Of a stretch of 64,000 bases of DNA, positions 13,613 through 26,395 are shown in pieces. The DNA comes from Trichoplax adhaerens. Lineage: Eukaryota; Placozoa; Uniplacotomia; Trichoplacea; Trichoplacidae. The number at the start of each line of letters is the position of its first letter. Positions within the stretch are counted from its first letter, which is position 1. The position numbers and the translations under genes are program-made. Below the pieces are notes generated by a model. That model worked only from the letters and a program-made list of their open reading frames with translations, searched no databases and was not told the origin of the DNA. The stretch lies in the NCBI RefSeq assembly GCF_000150275.1, contig NW_002060944.1, positions 7,182,756-7,246,755 of the forward strand, written 5' to 3'.

Positions 13613-14554
13613 GCGACCGCTAACTGGAGTGAATGTACTGTACGCGTCATGCTAGCACACACACGATCTGTATTCTTCCATACTGTACGTGGATCCATTC
13701 TCATGGCTGACGGTGGAGCCAATCCAAAATGCATTTTCGACTGGACATTGCAATCATGAACAAACAACGAGTTTGTTTTTCATTAACCTTTGCTGTGGCC
13801 ATACCATGGCGATACTATTGTACAATAGGACCGCAATCTATGATACAAAAATGAAGAAACGAACTTTTAGGTGTGATTGTGTCTCTTGGCTGAGGACCAC
13901 CGAATTGGAACAAGCTCTTTGTCTTTCTTTCCATTGCGGTCGAGACCTCATAGTGACACCATTTTTGCTTGTGACCGGTAGTCTATTTTTAGTCATCAGT
14001 CCCATTCATGGCATCAGTTGAACTACTGTACCCTGTACGCTATCGCAGGGGTATCTACTATAACAGGCCATCGTAGCGAAAGTGATGTCATTGATGCGTG
14101 TTTACGGTACGGACTGCTGTTGTCCAGTCTAAATGCGTGCAAAATGACATCTAAAACTGAATTGAGAGAAATAGAAGAACGCCTTTCCATTGAATATCGA
14201 TGGCAATCAAATTGTCCGTCTTGGCCATCTTGGGCCAAATAAATTAAACTCAAATCATGGTCATCCTGTAGTTGTTCCCCATTGGCCATTTTGACCAGTG
14301 TGGAGATGGCACGTGACCAGAATGCATCTCTTTTCTTTGCGGTTGCTGTGTTTTGATTTATTCATCATTCACTTTCAATTCCAAAAACTCACTATACAAC
14401 TGTCTGGTCAGGGACTGAGTTCATATTTTATAGAGATGACATATCGATGCTCATGGTAGTGCAGATATATCGTCTATAGTCGGTTACTTGCAGATGCTTT
14501 TTTTCACTTCTCTACTAGGACTAGGGGGGACAAGATGACAGATCGATGCAGTGC

Positions 14555-14585
14555 AGACCTGACGTCTATAGTAGACGTCAGGTCT
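14555..14585. repeat. Perfect 14-bp hairpin
   Basis: Arms 14555-14568 (AGACCTGACGTCTA) and 14572-14585 are exact reverse complements around a 3-nt loop TAG. Each arm contains GACGTC. No coding context. It could be a small RNA hairpin, a cruciform or a duplicated binding site. Confidence 0.95.
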
Positions 14586-15570
14586 AGTTGGAGGACAGTC
14601 GGGGACACTCAGGTCTAGACTATCGTTTGAGATAGACGCTTGAGTTGGATATGACCAGCAAAACAGTCCGTACCGCTTGCTGTCCGTCTGTTTCTTTGTG
14701 ATGCTTCCGCAGTATCTCATGACGATCTTGAAGCAGCAGCTGGTGGTCATGCTATCAGTATACTGTATGGTGGGGCAGTTGGCTAGTCAGTCAAATAAAG
14801 TATTTTCCCATTGTGATGAATTGATCAGCTCCAGGTCCAATCTTGACATCGATCCCTTCCCGTTCAGGCTGGCCTTCCATCGAAGATGATGATGATGAGA
14901 ATTGTTGGTGCCATGATGAATATGCATGGTACTATGGCGTAACTTATTGGGCTGGTAAATAGCTTGGAATCTAACTTGAAATACTGATTGTAGTATATAG
15001 GAGAACCTTTCTCATCGTGACGCCAATTTGAGCCTGCTTGCATAACAAGATAGACAGAACGGATACAGCAAGGTGAGGTAGCTATGACATCAACAAATAT
15101 CCTTTTAATCGTTTCTTGCTGACAATTTCAACTTGGAATGCAATAGAATTTTATAACATTACCACCATCAAACTATCATCAAGCTATCGTCGATTTTCCG
15201 TATAGCAAGTAGTTAATCTATTATAGTCTTTTAGGATAAAACAATCGGAAAACAAGGCTTATGGAGGGTGTTCATCCAGTACCAATATCTTATAATCAAT
15301 ACTGTTTATAGTAGTATTGAATTCAAGACAACATGTCTTATACTAGCTAGCGTCTAGCTAAAAATATTGCTAAGGAACAACGATTACAAAATACTGTTAA
15401 TATTGGCAAGCTTATTTCCTGAGTAGACAGTAGGTTCAATGATGATGAGGAAACGATCATCGGATTGTACTCAAAATCACCAATCGATTTTAGCAAATAA
15501 AATCAAAAATAGACTTGACCTATTGTTACTGTAGATCATGACTACATTGTCATTCATTCATACACGCTAA

Positions 15571-15893
15571 GTTATACATTTCATGAGTCCATTTTGAACT
15601 CCATTCAATTAATCTTCCAAGTAAAACTCCTAGGATATTGCATGGATATTCTACAGTTGTATTTCTGATTACATCATTAATGTTAACGTTATTGGCTTAT
15701 TCTACGATGTCCATATGATCTTATACATTTATACAGTTATACATTTCATGAGTCCATTTTGAACTCCATTCAATTAATCTTCCAAGTAAAACTCTTAGGA
15801 TATTGCATGGATATTCTACAGTTGTATTTCTGATTACATCATCAATGTTAATGTCATTAGCTTATTCGACGATGTCCATATGATCTTATAGAT
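15571..15893. repeat. 165-bp tandem duplication
   Basis: Copies at 15571-15735 and 15736-15893 begin GTTATACATTTCATGAGTCC and differ at only a handful of positions. It lies about 400 bp upstream of the GTPBP1 start codon. No open frame of note. Confidence 0.95.
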
Positions 15894-16306
15894 TTGACTT
15901 AATTAGTGGTGAAATGACAATGGACTGTACGGCAAAGTATGCGGTATAAAGATACATTCCTTTCCATGCCTTATTACATCGCTATATTAAGAAGTAAATT
16001 ACCTCTTTTATACCTTATCCGAGATTATTGTAACTTGCCTTTACAAGCATCTTTTGACGGATTCTACGCTGCACTGTCAGCAGTACCTTCGCTTTGTACG
16101 TTACTTTTGATTGTTTTTTTACGGAAAAGCGCGCTATTATTGATGATGCAATTCTGATTGATGTTGCGGTACATAGTTACTATACCAACACATATATACA
16201 GTAGATTCCAGGGAATAAATGTATCCGCCAAAGCTTAATTTTCCAATACGTCTTTCATGATTAAAGACAGTAAAATAATCTCCATTCTAACGTGTAAAAT
16301 AGATTG

Positions 16307-19300
16307 ATGGCGTCTGCACTAGCTCCAGAGACGGAAAGGAACAGATTGCCTGCAGATCATGACAGTAAAATCGAAGAGCCAATCGATGACGATACTCCTC
16401 CTTTACCAAACGAAACGGTTAATAACGACACATTGAAGGTAAGGAAATGAAACCTACAATATTCTTTAATTTGCTACTACTGTACGTGTATTACTTGATC
16501 AAGAAAAGGTTGATTTGTAGTCGAAATACGTACAGTATTGTAACAGTATTGGGCTGATCGCTGTAGATTAAGGATTGTCTATGATGATGAAACACTCTTT
16601 AAAATTATTTTGTTCTTTGTATCATATATTACTGTATATTTAAGACCCGGCAAAGCCATAGCTGCCTAATAATACAGTTTACAAATGGTTTGTAAAATGG
16701 TAATCGGAATAGTACGAGGTATACAAAGTGTCTCTGGAACTGTCGGATAACCTATAAATACTATAGAATTGACTTATACTGAGTTATGCGTAGAAAGCTG
16801 TGATTGAATCTCGTAACAACTATAATATTACCTTAAATAGTTGCAATATGGATCACCATTACAAGATGAATAGCATATTAAATTTTCTGTACTGTAAGTA
16901 GGAGGAAATAATATACGCATATACCTAGGTGCTTATGCTTACACTGTGGCAAAATAATACAGTAGCGAGTGGCAGTGCTAGTTACATGTTTCATTTATTA
17001 GCAATAAAAAAATGACTATTGCATGTACAACAGTATTCTCTAGAAGTTCAATGTTATCTACATAGTCGATACAAATCCTTCATTGATCAATTCTTCAACA
17101 CTCTTTTCTACGATATTGAAATAGTTAGGATGTGCTATCGGTCTAGCTTAACTCAGGTCTCTAAATTATGTGATGTAATAAAATTGGTAATGTTTTGAAT
17201 AAGCCTTTGATATTTTTATTCTGTCCATAATGATACCAACAAAGTAATAAGACCATTACTATGGAATAGAGTTCTGTAGGGTATCTTGTACCAATTAATT
17301 TTAGGCTGACGATAGCAAATTAAGTTGACATTGCCAACTGTGCTATGCCATTGAAGCGTTATAACTTCATGGAATGCTAATGGACTGCACTCGTATATAG
17401 ATAACTTCTAAAATTGATATCACTCTTATTATAGACGCAATTCGTATCACCTTCGGGGGAAATGTTTGATAAATTATGCGCAGAGTTGAAAGAGAGACTA
17501 GATAATGGTCGAGGGGAATGTATTTACCAATTGGGAGTATCTGGTAAGTCTAATGTGTGATATCTTATTTTCAACTTGTTTAATTTCTTCGTCTACAACA
17601 AGACGTCTGAAAGTAGAGTTTAAGGATACTTATCTTTCTTTGGTATCTTTAGATGATAGTGATCCCGGGTTATCTGATAATGACATGCTGGCATCGAAAG
17701 CTACTTTAAAAAGTTTAGCCGAGTTATGTGATGCAGACCTGCAGCTTTTACAAGAAAAGCATTCTACTGAGGGAACAGTTGCTAAATATTTGATTAGATA
17801 TCGAGCTAAAGAACGAGAATTTCTAGAAGTTAGGTAAGTCAGTAAAGGATACTTTAATCATAATAACTTAAAGATTGCAATAGAAACAGTTTTTTTAAGT
17901 TAAAAAAATCATTAACTTCATAACGGTAACCTATTGCCTTTCGATAATACAATGAACGCATACGTGAAGAGTTGCTGTGGTTGGTAATGTAGATGCAGGT
18001 AAAGGATCACCTATTGAAGTCTTGAATTATAATTTTCTATCGAATATATAATTAATTTAGGCTAGATGTAAACCGAAAATTCAATAAATTTAAATTTTTC
18101 CCTTGAAAAGGAAAATCGACCCTATTGGGCGTTTTAACTCATGGGGAGTTAGACAATGGCCGTGGCCTTGCAAGACAGAAGTTGTTTAGGCATAAGCATG
18201 AGGCTGAATCTGGACGCACTAGCAGTGTTGGTAACGATATTCTAGGATTTGATAGTCATGGAGAAGTTGTTAACAAACCCGATGCACGAGGTTTAGCATT
18301 AGATTGGCAACGAATTTGTTATGCTTCGTCAAAGGTTATAAGTTACAGCATATTTTTAATAATAGCTTTCGTCTAGTTATAAAAGTACACTTATTTTTAC
18401 ACTATCTATCTCTATTTGAGTTCTCATAATTAAAATTAAAATTTTACAGATAATAACATTTATCGACTTAGCTGGTCATGAAAAATATTTGAAAACAACA
18501 ATCTTTGGTATGACCGGTCACGCTCCTGATTTTTGTATGTTAATAGTCGGTGCTAATGCTGGTGTAATCGGAATGACGAAAGGTAGTCTTATTTTAATGT
18601 AGCGAATAAATGTCCACACTAACAAACGATAACTATTTCATTAACTAAATAATGAATACCAATGTGTTATCTTATGAATACTAGAGCATCTTGGCCTGGC
18701 CCTTGCTTTAAACGTTCCTGTTTATGTAGTTATTACTAAAACTGATATGTGCCCTCAAAATGTTCTTAGCGATACATTGAAATTATTAGCTAAGATATTA
18801 AAGTCACCCGGATGTAGAAAAATCCCTGTTTTTATCACCAAGGAAGAAGATATTACGGTCGCGGCGACCAATTTTGTATCTGAAAGGTAATATTGGTATA
18901 GTACATTTATTTTTCTATGCAATGGCAGGATACACTCGATAAAAATGATAGTTACGTTATATCATATTTTACCCATATAGGATATGTCCAATTTTTCAAG
19001 TATCAAATGTTACTGGAGCTAATTTAAATTTATTAAAGAAGTTTTTAAATTTATTACCGTCGCGGATGAGTCGCAAGGAAAATGAACCTCCGGAATTTCT
19101 TATTGATGAAACTTACTCTGTCCCGGTATAGCATTGTAACTAGTTAATAACTTTATTCTACAGAACTATCTCTAATATCTTTATACCATAGGGTGTTGGA
19201 ACGGTAATTTCTGGGACGGTAATGCAAGGAATTATCCGCGTAAATGATTCATTATTGTTAGGACCAGATTCTCTTGGTCAATTTCAACCGGTAGTTATCA

Positions 19301-19987
19301 AAGGTATTCATAGGAAGAGGATGGCAGTAGAGTACGTTGAAGGAGGACAAACTTGTTCTTTTGCACTGAAAAAGGTTATTACATTGTTATCTGTTCTATT
19401 GCCTTGTTGAAATCATGTTGTTTTAAATTCTACATTGACTGTGCATCTTACGCAGGTCAAAAGATCAACTATTCGTAAGGGAATGATACTTGCATCTCGT
19501 GATTTAAAACCAGAAGCATGTAGCGAATTTGAAGCCGATATTTTAGTGTTGCACCATCCTACCACTATTAAAATCCACTATCAAGCTGTCGGTATGTAAA
19601 TTTCATTTAAATTTGTATTCATTCTTGTCATTAGTTTTTATATTTATGATTGTAATTTAATATTGTTGTACGGATCGTAAGTTGTTGGTGATTTAAAATA
19701 TTAAAGTTGTAACAACTATAATTTGTAATATTGTAGTACATAGTGGAAGTATGAGGCAGACTGCAAGCATTGTCGAAATGAATAAGGAACACATACGTAC
19801 AGGCGACCGTGCCTTAATTAAATTCCGTTTTCAGAAAACACCCGAATATCTTAAATCGAATACTAAGCTTATCTTCAGGGAAGGACGGACTAAAGCTATT
19901 GGTACTATAACTAAGACTTTTCCGATAAAACAAGCTACTGTCCAATCGAAGCAAGCACAATCAAAAAGCACCAATCGACAATCGTGA
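16307..19987 (+). CDS. GTPBP1: GTP-binding protein 1 (translational-type GTPase)
   Basis: Trans-acting GTPase of the EF-Tu/eRF3-like class linked to mRNA turnover and ribosome stalling. Exons: 16307-16438, 17435-17543, 17653-17833, 17970-17998, 18111-18334, 18450-18582, 18685-18886, 18981-19125, 19192-19374, 19456-19591, 19737-19987. They sum to 1725 nt, 574 aa. G1 is GNVDAGKST (about residues 146-154), G3 DLAGH (231-235), G4 TKTD (287-290; TKID in human). The block [23 protein letters not shown] is almost unchanged from human. Domain 2/3 contains [15 protein letters not shown] and [14 protein letters not shown]. It lacks most of the long disordered C-terminal tail of human GTPBP1. The weak point is exon 4 (29 nt), placed by the P-loop frame. 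The first intron is 1 kb with no other feature seen. It converges with MFSD11. Confidence 0.95.
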
Positions 19988-20798
19988 CCTGTAGCTATTT
20001 TATCATTGAGCCTTCGAATTAACTGTTACATAATTTCACAGACACAAGAAATACTACTATTTTAGCAAATGAAAAGTTAATTCAAGATAGTACTCAAGAT
20101 GGCTGTTTATATGAAGATGATAGTATTTTAATGTTTGCATTGAATTGAAATCAAGCTTTAATTAAAGCGTAAAGTCTACTTGATTCTGCTATCCATCAAT
20201 AAGTATTAATTTTTCAAGATCGAAGTTTATTACAGTCAATTAAGATCAAGTCTTAGTGTATGCGTATATCTATGTTGTTGTATCTATTTTTTTATCTACA
20301 TATGTGTTTATATACTTGCCGTACATATGCACTTATATTGTTAATATGTATTATAATGTATTTTGCACGATCGAGGATTATTCGCTACTTACTGCTTAAT
20401 AGAAGTACGATACAACGATACATTATATCACTATATTCATTCTTAGTACTGCACCAGCAATAATAACCTCGATTTTGAATCACGATGCAAACTCTAAGCA
20501 AATGAATTTGGTATTTTCATTTATTAGTAGTAAAACTTATTATTATATTCTAAATTGATATTATTTAGATGCACTATTTCGCGAGTAGTTTATTGATGTA
20601 CTATTATACAATTTTTAGTTATATTCTTCTTAGTTAATAGGATTATCAACAGATGAAGAAAATGACTGTATGCAATTGACATAATCGTTGACAAGATGAA
20701 AAGAGTTGCATTAAATTGAAATAATTGTGTTATTGTAGCCATTCATTTTTCGAAAGATTATTGCGATTTAAACATCTCTAAGGGGTTGATCATTTTAG
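19988..20798. other. Convergent 3' intergenic region, nothing seen
   Basis: Between the ends of GTPBP1 (+) and MFSD11 (-). The open frame 20260-20463 (+) is low-complexity, hydrophobic and unsupported. It should carry both polyadenylation regions. Confidence 0.6.
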
Positions 20799-23700
20799 TT
20801 ATATAGATATGTAACCCTGTCTGGCCATTTTACTTGTGCTCCATTCCACCAAGAAGAAACATAAAGTTCCAAAGAAAAGACTGATCACCTACGTAAACAT
20901 ATATTTTACACCCAATGACACGATTAGTGAAAGTTTAATGCAAAATACGACATAAGTATTTTAGCACGTATAGCAGTAAAATAATAGAATTCGTTATTTG
21001 TACTTACCAAGACCAATAATTGCCATTGCAGCATTACATGCCCACTGTAAAAGAACGCAATAGCCGCAAATAATGACTGCACAAATTTAAATAATGCAAA
21101 AGCTGGTGCACTATCTTCAGTGTACATAAATCCAAGGATAGAATAGATCTACGTAGGAAATGATGTAAAATTGATTCATAAAAAGTGATATTCTGGAGGG
21201 TCAAGTGGAATAATGCAGTACGATAAAAATGCTACTTTATCATTGGATAAAGCACTTTTACCTGTGTGTTAAAACTACTATCGCCCAATCCTAGTAAGAA
21301 GGAGCAAGCTACAGCCAAGGTAGCACTAAGTATAAAGTTTTATAAAACAAAATTTGACTCAATTTAACACAAATTAACGGTGCACATTGAAAACGTACAA
21401 CAAATATCATTTTCTTCAAAAAATACATTTACTGTGTGGATTACTACCTTGGCTCGATTAAGTAACCATGAGTTTCAGAAGCAGATATCGGTGCTATACT
21501 AGGTATGTTCATAAAAATTAGGAAAAAGGCTGCAGCATGGCTTATAAAACCGACAAGGATGACGGGATCTCTTCCATGTCGAAGTATTTTTTTACCAAAT
21601 ATTCCAAAGAAGGCACCGCCTTGATAATACGAAGCAGCTTTATTAGATGCTAAACTAAGGGACATTTTGCATAACTTTAGTGAGGAAATTTGATTTACTA
21701 ACCAATGATCTCGCCAATGCCTAAAAATATTCCTGCTAAACCAATATATCTATCTGGATCGTGAATTAGCCGCGCGTTACCTAAGGATATCATAAAACTG
21801 CATCATAAATAAGCGCTTTTAAAAGATTATTAATAAACTATTACGAATATCTACAGTCAAGATAGCTACTGGATAATAATATTTTCTCATACATTTCTGA
21901 TGGATAGTTTTTGAACCTACTTACCAATGCAAGTTGGATATACTCCGCTGAAGAACGTTAATTCTAATCCTATTGGTAACAAAGATCACACAATCGGATG
22001 ATTACTTAATTAAAATTGATAAAATAAAGACTCAAGAGGGTGACTGTATGGTACTTTACCTGTATACGCGAATACAGCACTAAGCAGTAACATTTCCTTA
22101 GTCGTAAGCAAGTGAATAGATCGCACTAAAATCAAACATAATTATGGAATTACAGTTCATCAATATCAATATTATTGCACTGTACATGAATTTATCGATC
22201 TTACTAAAAGCTTGCCATGGTCCTTCTTCTGATGCATTCTTTGAGCTTTAAGAAATAGTTTTAATATTCAATTAATTTTGATGCAGTTATAAAAATACAT
22301 TTCCGTGTAATTAAGCGTTAAAGCAAATTAATTTAAATTTTTACCCAATATTCATTGGTAGTTCTTCTTCTTCCTATGTCCATATAAAACATTAATCTTA
22401 CTTTATGATATGCAAATTATCATGTACCTTTAAATAACTATCACATTGATCAACGGTAGTTTGTAAAGGGTAGCAGGCATTATTTACCGATACTTTTGGT
22501 TTCCGCAAAGTTAGTAAACCTAATGTTCCGATAACGCATACCACGGTAAGAACTGAATAGATGATATATCTGTATTCATCAGCTATAAAACAATCAAAGA
22601 TTTAAAGTTAAAACAAGAATTAAAAATTCTATAATAACGGATATTATAACTGGAGGAAAAGGTGACCTGTATGAACGTGTACGAGTACACGTGTGCTTAG
22701 CAGCAAATAACGATACTCACATATAATGCTGACTCCTTCCAATTGCAAAAAAACGTATAAATTACCAAATAGTAAGCTACAAGACATAACAATTGGATTT
22801 AATATTAATTTTGAATATATCCGTTACAAAAAATGGAGAAAATAAAATACTATAATAGAAACATAGCAAACGTGTTATAAAAGATTTATTGAGGTTTGTA
22901 CCTAAATTGTAGTAAAGCCCAAAATATGCCACTGTTACGAGCGATCGTATCAGGATCAGAATTAATGGTTAAAAAGTTACCCTGGGCCGTCCATAAAACT
23001 AACAAAAATTAAGAACGAATCAATCAAACAGTTGTCGATTAGATGTAATAACCTCATAAGCTACAACATACTTCCTGCCCCCACTCCTACTAAAGCTGAT
23101 GCAATGTACAGAGTTGCTGCCAAAGGTTGTATCAATGATGCGATAAATAAGCTGAAATATCCATAAATATTATAATGTTAGATGAATTAGTTAGTGTTAC
23201 AAATATTCTGATTAGCTAAGCGTAACATGATGATCTGGACAATGTATAAATGGTATAATAGCAGTCAATTTTTAACATTTGCCTACCAGTAAGGAATAGC
23301 TCCAGCTAACATGGAATATTTTGGACCAATAACACTAACTACTGATGGTCCCAGCCAATTTGAAGCAGCAAAAACACTATAAATTATAGCCAAGCTATGA
23401 AATAATTAAGAATGGAAACGGTCAATATTTAAATTAAAATCGGAAATCACTTGTATTAGCTAATTAATTCTTTTGGCCCTTTTCTTAAATTATATTTTAA
23501 TTACCTTACCTATAGGCATTTTAATACTACAGTATACTGTACAGTGCTCGTATTCTGGTACTATAAATGACAACATTGTTTATGTAGCTAATGTAAATTA
23601 ATCGTACCTATTATAGCCGCTCGCTATCGAGAGAGGAGTATTGATAATGAATCATAGCAAGAAAATTGTTTGTTTAGGAAGAAAAATATCAGATTAGAAT

Positions 23701-25870
23701 AATTCCTGTACGTAATTTATATTTAAATGAACTAAATTTCGTTCAAGGCTATCCTTCTATAAATGGATAACAAACCTGTGAAAGTGGTATTATGCATTTT
23801 CGCCTCTTGTTCCGCACTTTTCAACACACGTTGCTACAAACGAATGAAGAAACATTAGAGGTACAGTTCGTACGCTTTGTAACTTTTAACTTGATGAAAA
23901 TGTACATGTGCAAATAATGTTGTTAGTATGTTTCAGCTCTTTTTCAGATTAACCTTTTAACTGAATCATTTTATGGATTGTAGCATAAGTTCCAATCACA
24001 AAATCAAAATCATGGTACGAGCGTATACTGTATCTCAACATGGTAAGGATATCATAAGTAATTCTACTTTGTTCTTCTCTTTTTACAACTGGCTACAGAA
24101 TCACTTCCGAGTTAAACAATACCAAGATGACTAGGCTATTACGCCAATTTCAATAGTGTAGTAAATTGAATATTTACTGCATGAGCAGTTTCTACCACCC
24201 ACGATAAGAATAACAACAATATTGTAGTTGTGTACAAGTGCATAAAGCTACGTGGAGAATCCGTCATTACATCGATACCTCCCTACTTGCAATTGGCAAG
24301 GATAGTGTACTTATGAGGCTAGCGATCAATTAGTGTAGGATGATCAATTCGATATTTACCGCTGAGGTACAATTTTTTTAGCCATCAAAGGTAACTAATC
24401 TACTTGTTGTATAAAGTCCAACCCTGATGATCAATATTGATGATACGAAAACAAGATGGATAGCTGTATTAATTAATTAACAGCAGCATTTAGTTTTATC
24501 AGGTCCAGTTGAATATGGATACTATACTGATGTGATTTGTTCCAATTGCTTTCAACATTTGAAAGACTTGAACTACAGCTGGACATGGAAGGAATTTTAA
24601 GCAATGTATACCATAGATGCATTAGTATACTATAGTACTGTACAGTACTACTCTTGAGGGCACGATTCTGACTATTATGGATTGTATTGTTGCCAGTTAA
24701 AAATACTCCATGGTATAGAATCATTTTATGTATGAAGAAGTCATTGAAAACTAATTTTACCAGATAGTAATGCTACAGTATAAATGGTCAATAGGCAAAT
24801 TGGTCAATTTATCTGCCATTAGTCCGCAGATATAGCGTTTACGGATTAGCAAACTGGTATTTTCATAGTGACAACGGTAAGGTAAACACGTAAGTCATTG
24901 TATCCTTTTGGATGGATTATTCTTAGCCTCTTCATTATTGTAAAAGTCATTTACTATCATCATAACGATCAGTGGATCCTATTCTTGAAAAAGACTCCAT
25001 CAAAGTGACCATATTACTCATCACTTGATCAAGAGGTGTTGTATTTACTCCTTTGGTAGAGCTGACAATCATCTAGAACAAATCATATCACTACTAGGTC
25101 TGGGATTGACCCTTTGATTGAGGCAAGGCAATTGGAAGTGGTATTGTTCGATCATCCTGGGAAAGAAATTAATCATCGATATTATAAGACTAAATTGAAA
25201 CCTAAGTTGTATTAAGGTGAATTGAGGCGAATTATCTAGTACCAATCTGTACAATGTCATTGCTAGGACTTTATCTTTGATGAAGGAAACGGTGATAGAC
25301 GATCTTCCTAGTGTGGAAATTGGATTACGACTGGTGTAAAAGCTTTCGAGTTAGCGATCGTGATAGGATGGAAATTTCATTGATATTGCAAGACTACGTC
25401 GAAGAATATGCTTCAAATGATAATAAGTTAATCATGGAATAGAAATTGTATAACTACAAGAGTGAATCCATGGATGAAAGGCGAAGACAATGGCATTTGG
25501 TTGTACGATGAAAAATCTTGCGGATACAAGGCATGAGTAGGCATGACAAACCTCATTGAAAAAGAAGCCTAGACTAGCGCTAAGATAAAAATCATCTCAT
25601 GCAGTTCTACACCCTTATCACCGTCCATAGTTGAATTGAGTGAATAGAGGCACAATAAGAGTCATAGGAGGAAGAAAATAGAGCCATAGATAGGCCGATA
25701 GTACGCTTTGATTTTGTTAACAACGACTATCCATCTACCGTCAACAAGATGATGAAGAAAGCAACAATCATCGCTCGACCTACCTCAATTTCCGAGCAAG
25801 TTTGAAAAGCGGTGAAAATAAACATAAAAGCGAATCCCATCAAGATGACATTGAGTAACTTAATCTCCAT
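20799..25870 (-). CDS. MFSD11: UNC93-like major facilitator MFSD11
   Basis: Multi-pass membrane protein of the UNC93/MFS family; its substrate is unknown. Exons (minus): 25870-25784, 23833-23776, 23623-23608, 23394-23287, 23151-23072, 22998-22902, 22776-22721, 22582-22428, 22373-22345, 22255-22205, 22125-22060, 21969-21925, 21780-21713, 21619-21448, 21325-21262, 21148-21008, 20888-20799. Total 1383 nt, 460 aa, against 449 in human. Family blocks: GFAFMFIFTAFQTCSEIE, WTAQGNFLTINSD, RNSGIFWALLQFSLLFGN, TKEMLLLSAVFAYTGLELTF, ILGFMYTEDSAPAFALFKFV, VISLFFGTLCFFLVEW. About twelve hydrophobic segments and an acidic loop (EEEEL) in the middle. Exon 1 is separated by a 1.95-kb intron. Exon 3 is only 16 nt and is required to restore the phase and the conserved SGYxS motif. 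Confidence 0.94.
23608..23623 (-). other. MFSD11: 16-nt micro-exon of MFSD11
   Basis: Flanked by an AG acceptor (23626-23624 reads TAG on the minus strand) and a GTACG donor. It joins phase 1 from exon 2 to phase 2 into exon 4 and encodes A-S-G-Y-N-S at the junctions, matching the human G-S-G-Y-T-S stretch. Omitting it breaks the reading frame, so it must be constitutive for a full-length protein. Confidence 0.85.
23834..25783 (-). other. MFSD11 intron 1, 1.95 kb
   Basis: No other gene was recognised. Open frames at 24473-24724 (-) and 25069-25260 (-) have no family resemblance. A short TACTGTACAGTACTA stretch is present near 24636. Confidence 0.6.
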
Positions 25871-26106
25871 TTTGCCCTATAAAATGATTCCAAGTCACGA
25901 TCGATTGCAATAACAACAAATTGATTTTCAATATTAGTGGAAGCAATTTCAAGCAGTCGTTTCCTTTTCTTCTTTCTCAGCCCTGGAGTAATATTATTCG
26001 ACCTGACCTGGTTGTGATGTAAACGAGGCGTCGTCACTGACGTAATCGGTCTAGTGACAAAGGCAGTAGACCGTACCGATCCCAATCCGGTCCGTTCCGT
26101 TTTCGG

Positions 26107-26114
26107 TGACGTCA
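26107..26114. promoter_or_regulatory. CRE-type palindrome TGACGTCA upstream of MFSD11
   Basis: A perfect 8-bp cyclic-AMP-response-element palindrome about 240 bp upstream of the MFSD11 start codon. A TGACGTAA variant lies at 26038. Established for CREB/ATF binding in animals; function here is inference. Another TGACGTCA occurs at 30680 inside POLDIP3 intron 1, so chance occurrence is possible. Confidence 0.4.
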
Positions 26115-26179
26115 TGGTCCGTTTCGATCACTTTTCACTCTGGCATTGACCACGCGGGTGAGGTGTTCCTTTGTTCTAC

Positions 26180-26395
26180 AGTACTCAAGATTCTCTCTGA
26201 GTACAGTACATTGTACTCCAGACTACAGTACTACAGCATACTGTACATTGTGCACCAATACCGTGTTGAAAGTGGCTTATTGCGCAATAACAGTCTCGTG
26301 ATCGCTGGCTGACCGAAACCAATGGAGTAGTGGTACAGTACTGTACAGTAAACATACGCATACAGTACAGTACAGTATAGTACTGTACCAGTAAA
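26180..26395. repeat. TACTGTAC/TACAGTAC cluster, MFSD11 5' flank
   Basis: Several runs such as GGTACAGTACTGTACAGTA (near 26332) and TACAGTACAGTACAGTATAG (near 26360). They generate spurious open frames rich in Tyr/Cys/Val. Same word class as at 13551, 37739, 45715, 55160 and 55594. Confidence 0.9.

Larger units (their letters stand above)
13330..16306. other. Divergent intergenic region between SRSF2 and GTPBP1
   Basis: About 3 kb with no recognised gene. It holds a GTACTGTAC cluster, a perfect hairpin at 14555 and a 165-bp tandem duplication. Open frames at 13689-14021, 14018-14242 (+), 14023-14289 (-) and 14484-14750 (-) were inspected. None resembles a known family and they overlap each other on both strands. 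The block at 13650-14900 is visibly richer in G+C than its surroundings. Confidence 0.55.

Noticed and set aside
13516-14889. Multiple open frames between SRSF2 and GTPBP1
   Set aside because: Mutually overlapping on both strands, partly made of TACTGTAC repeats, no recognisable domains.
23395-23607. MFSD11 exon 2 joined directly to exon 4
   Set aside because: Phases do not match (1 into 2) and the conserved SGYxS segment would be missing; the 16-nt exon solves both.
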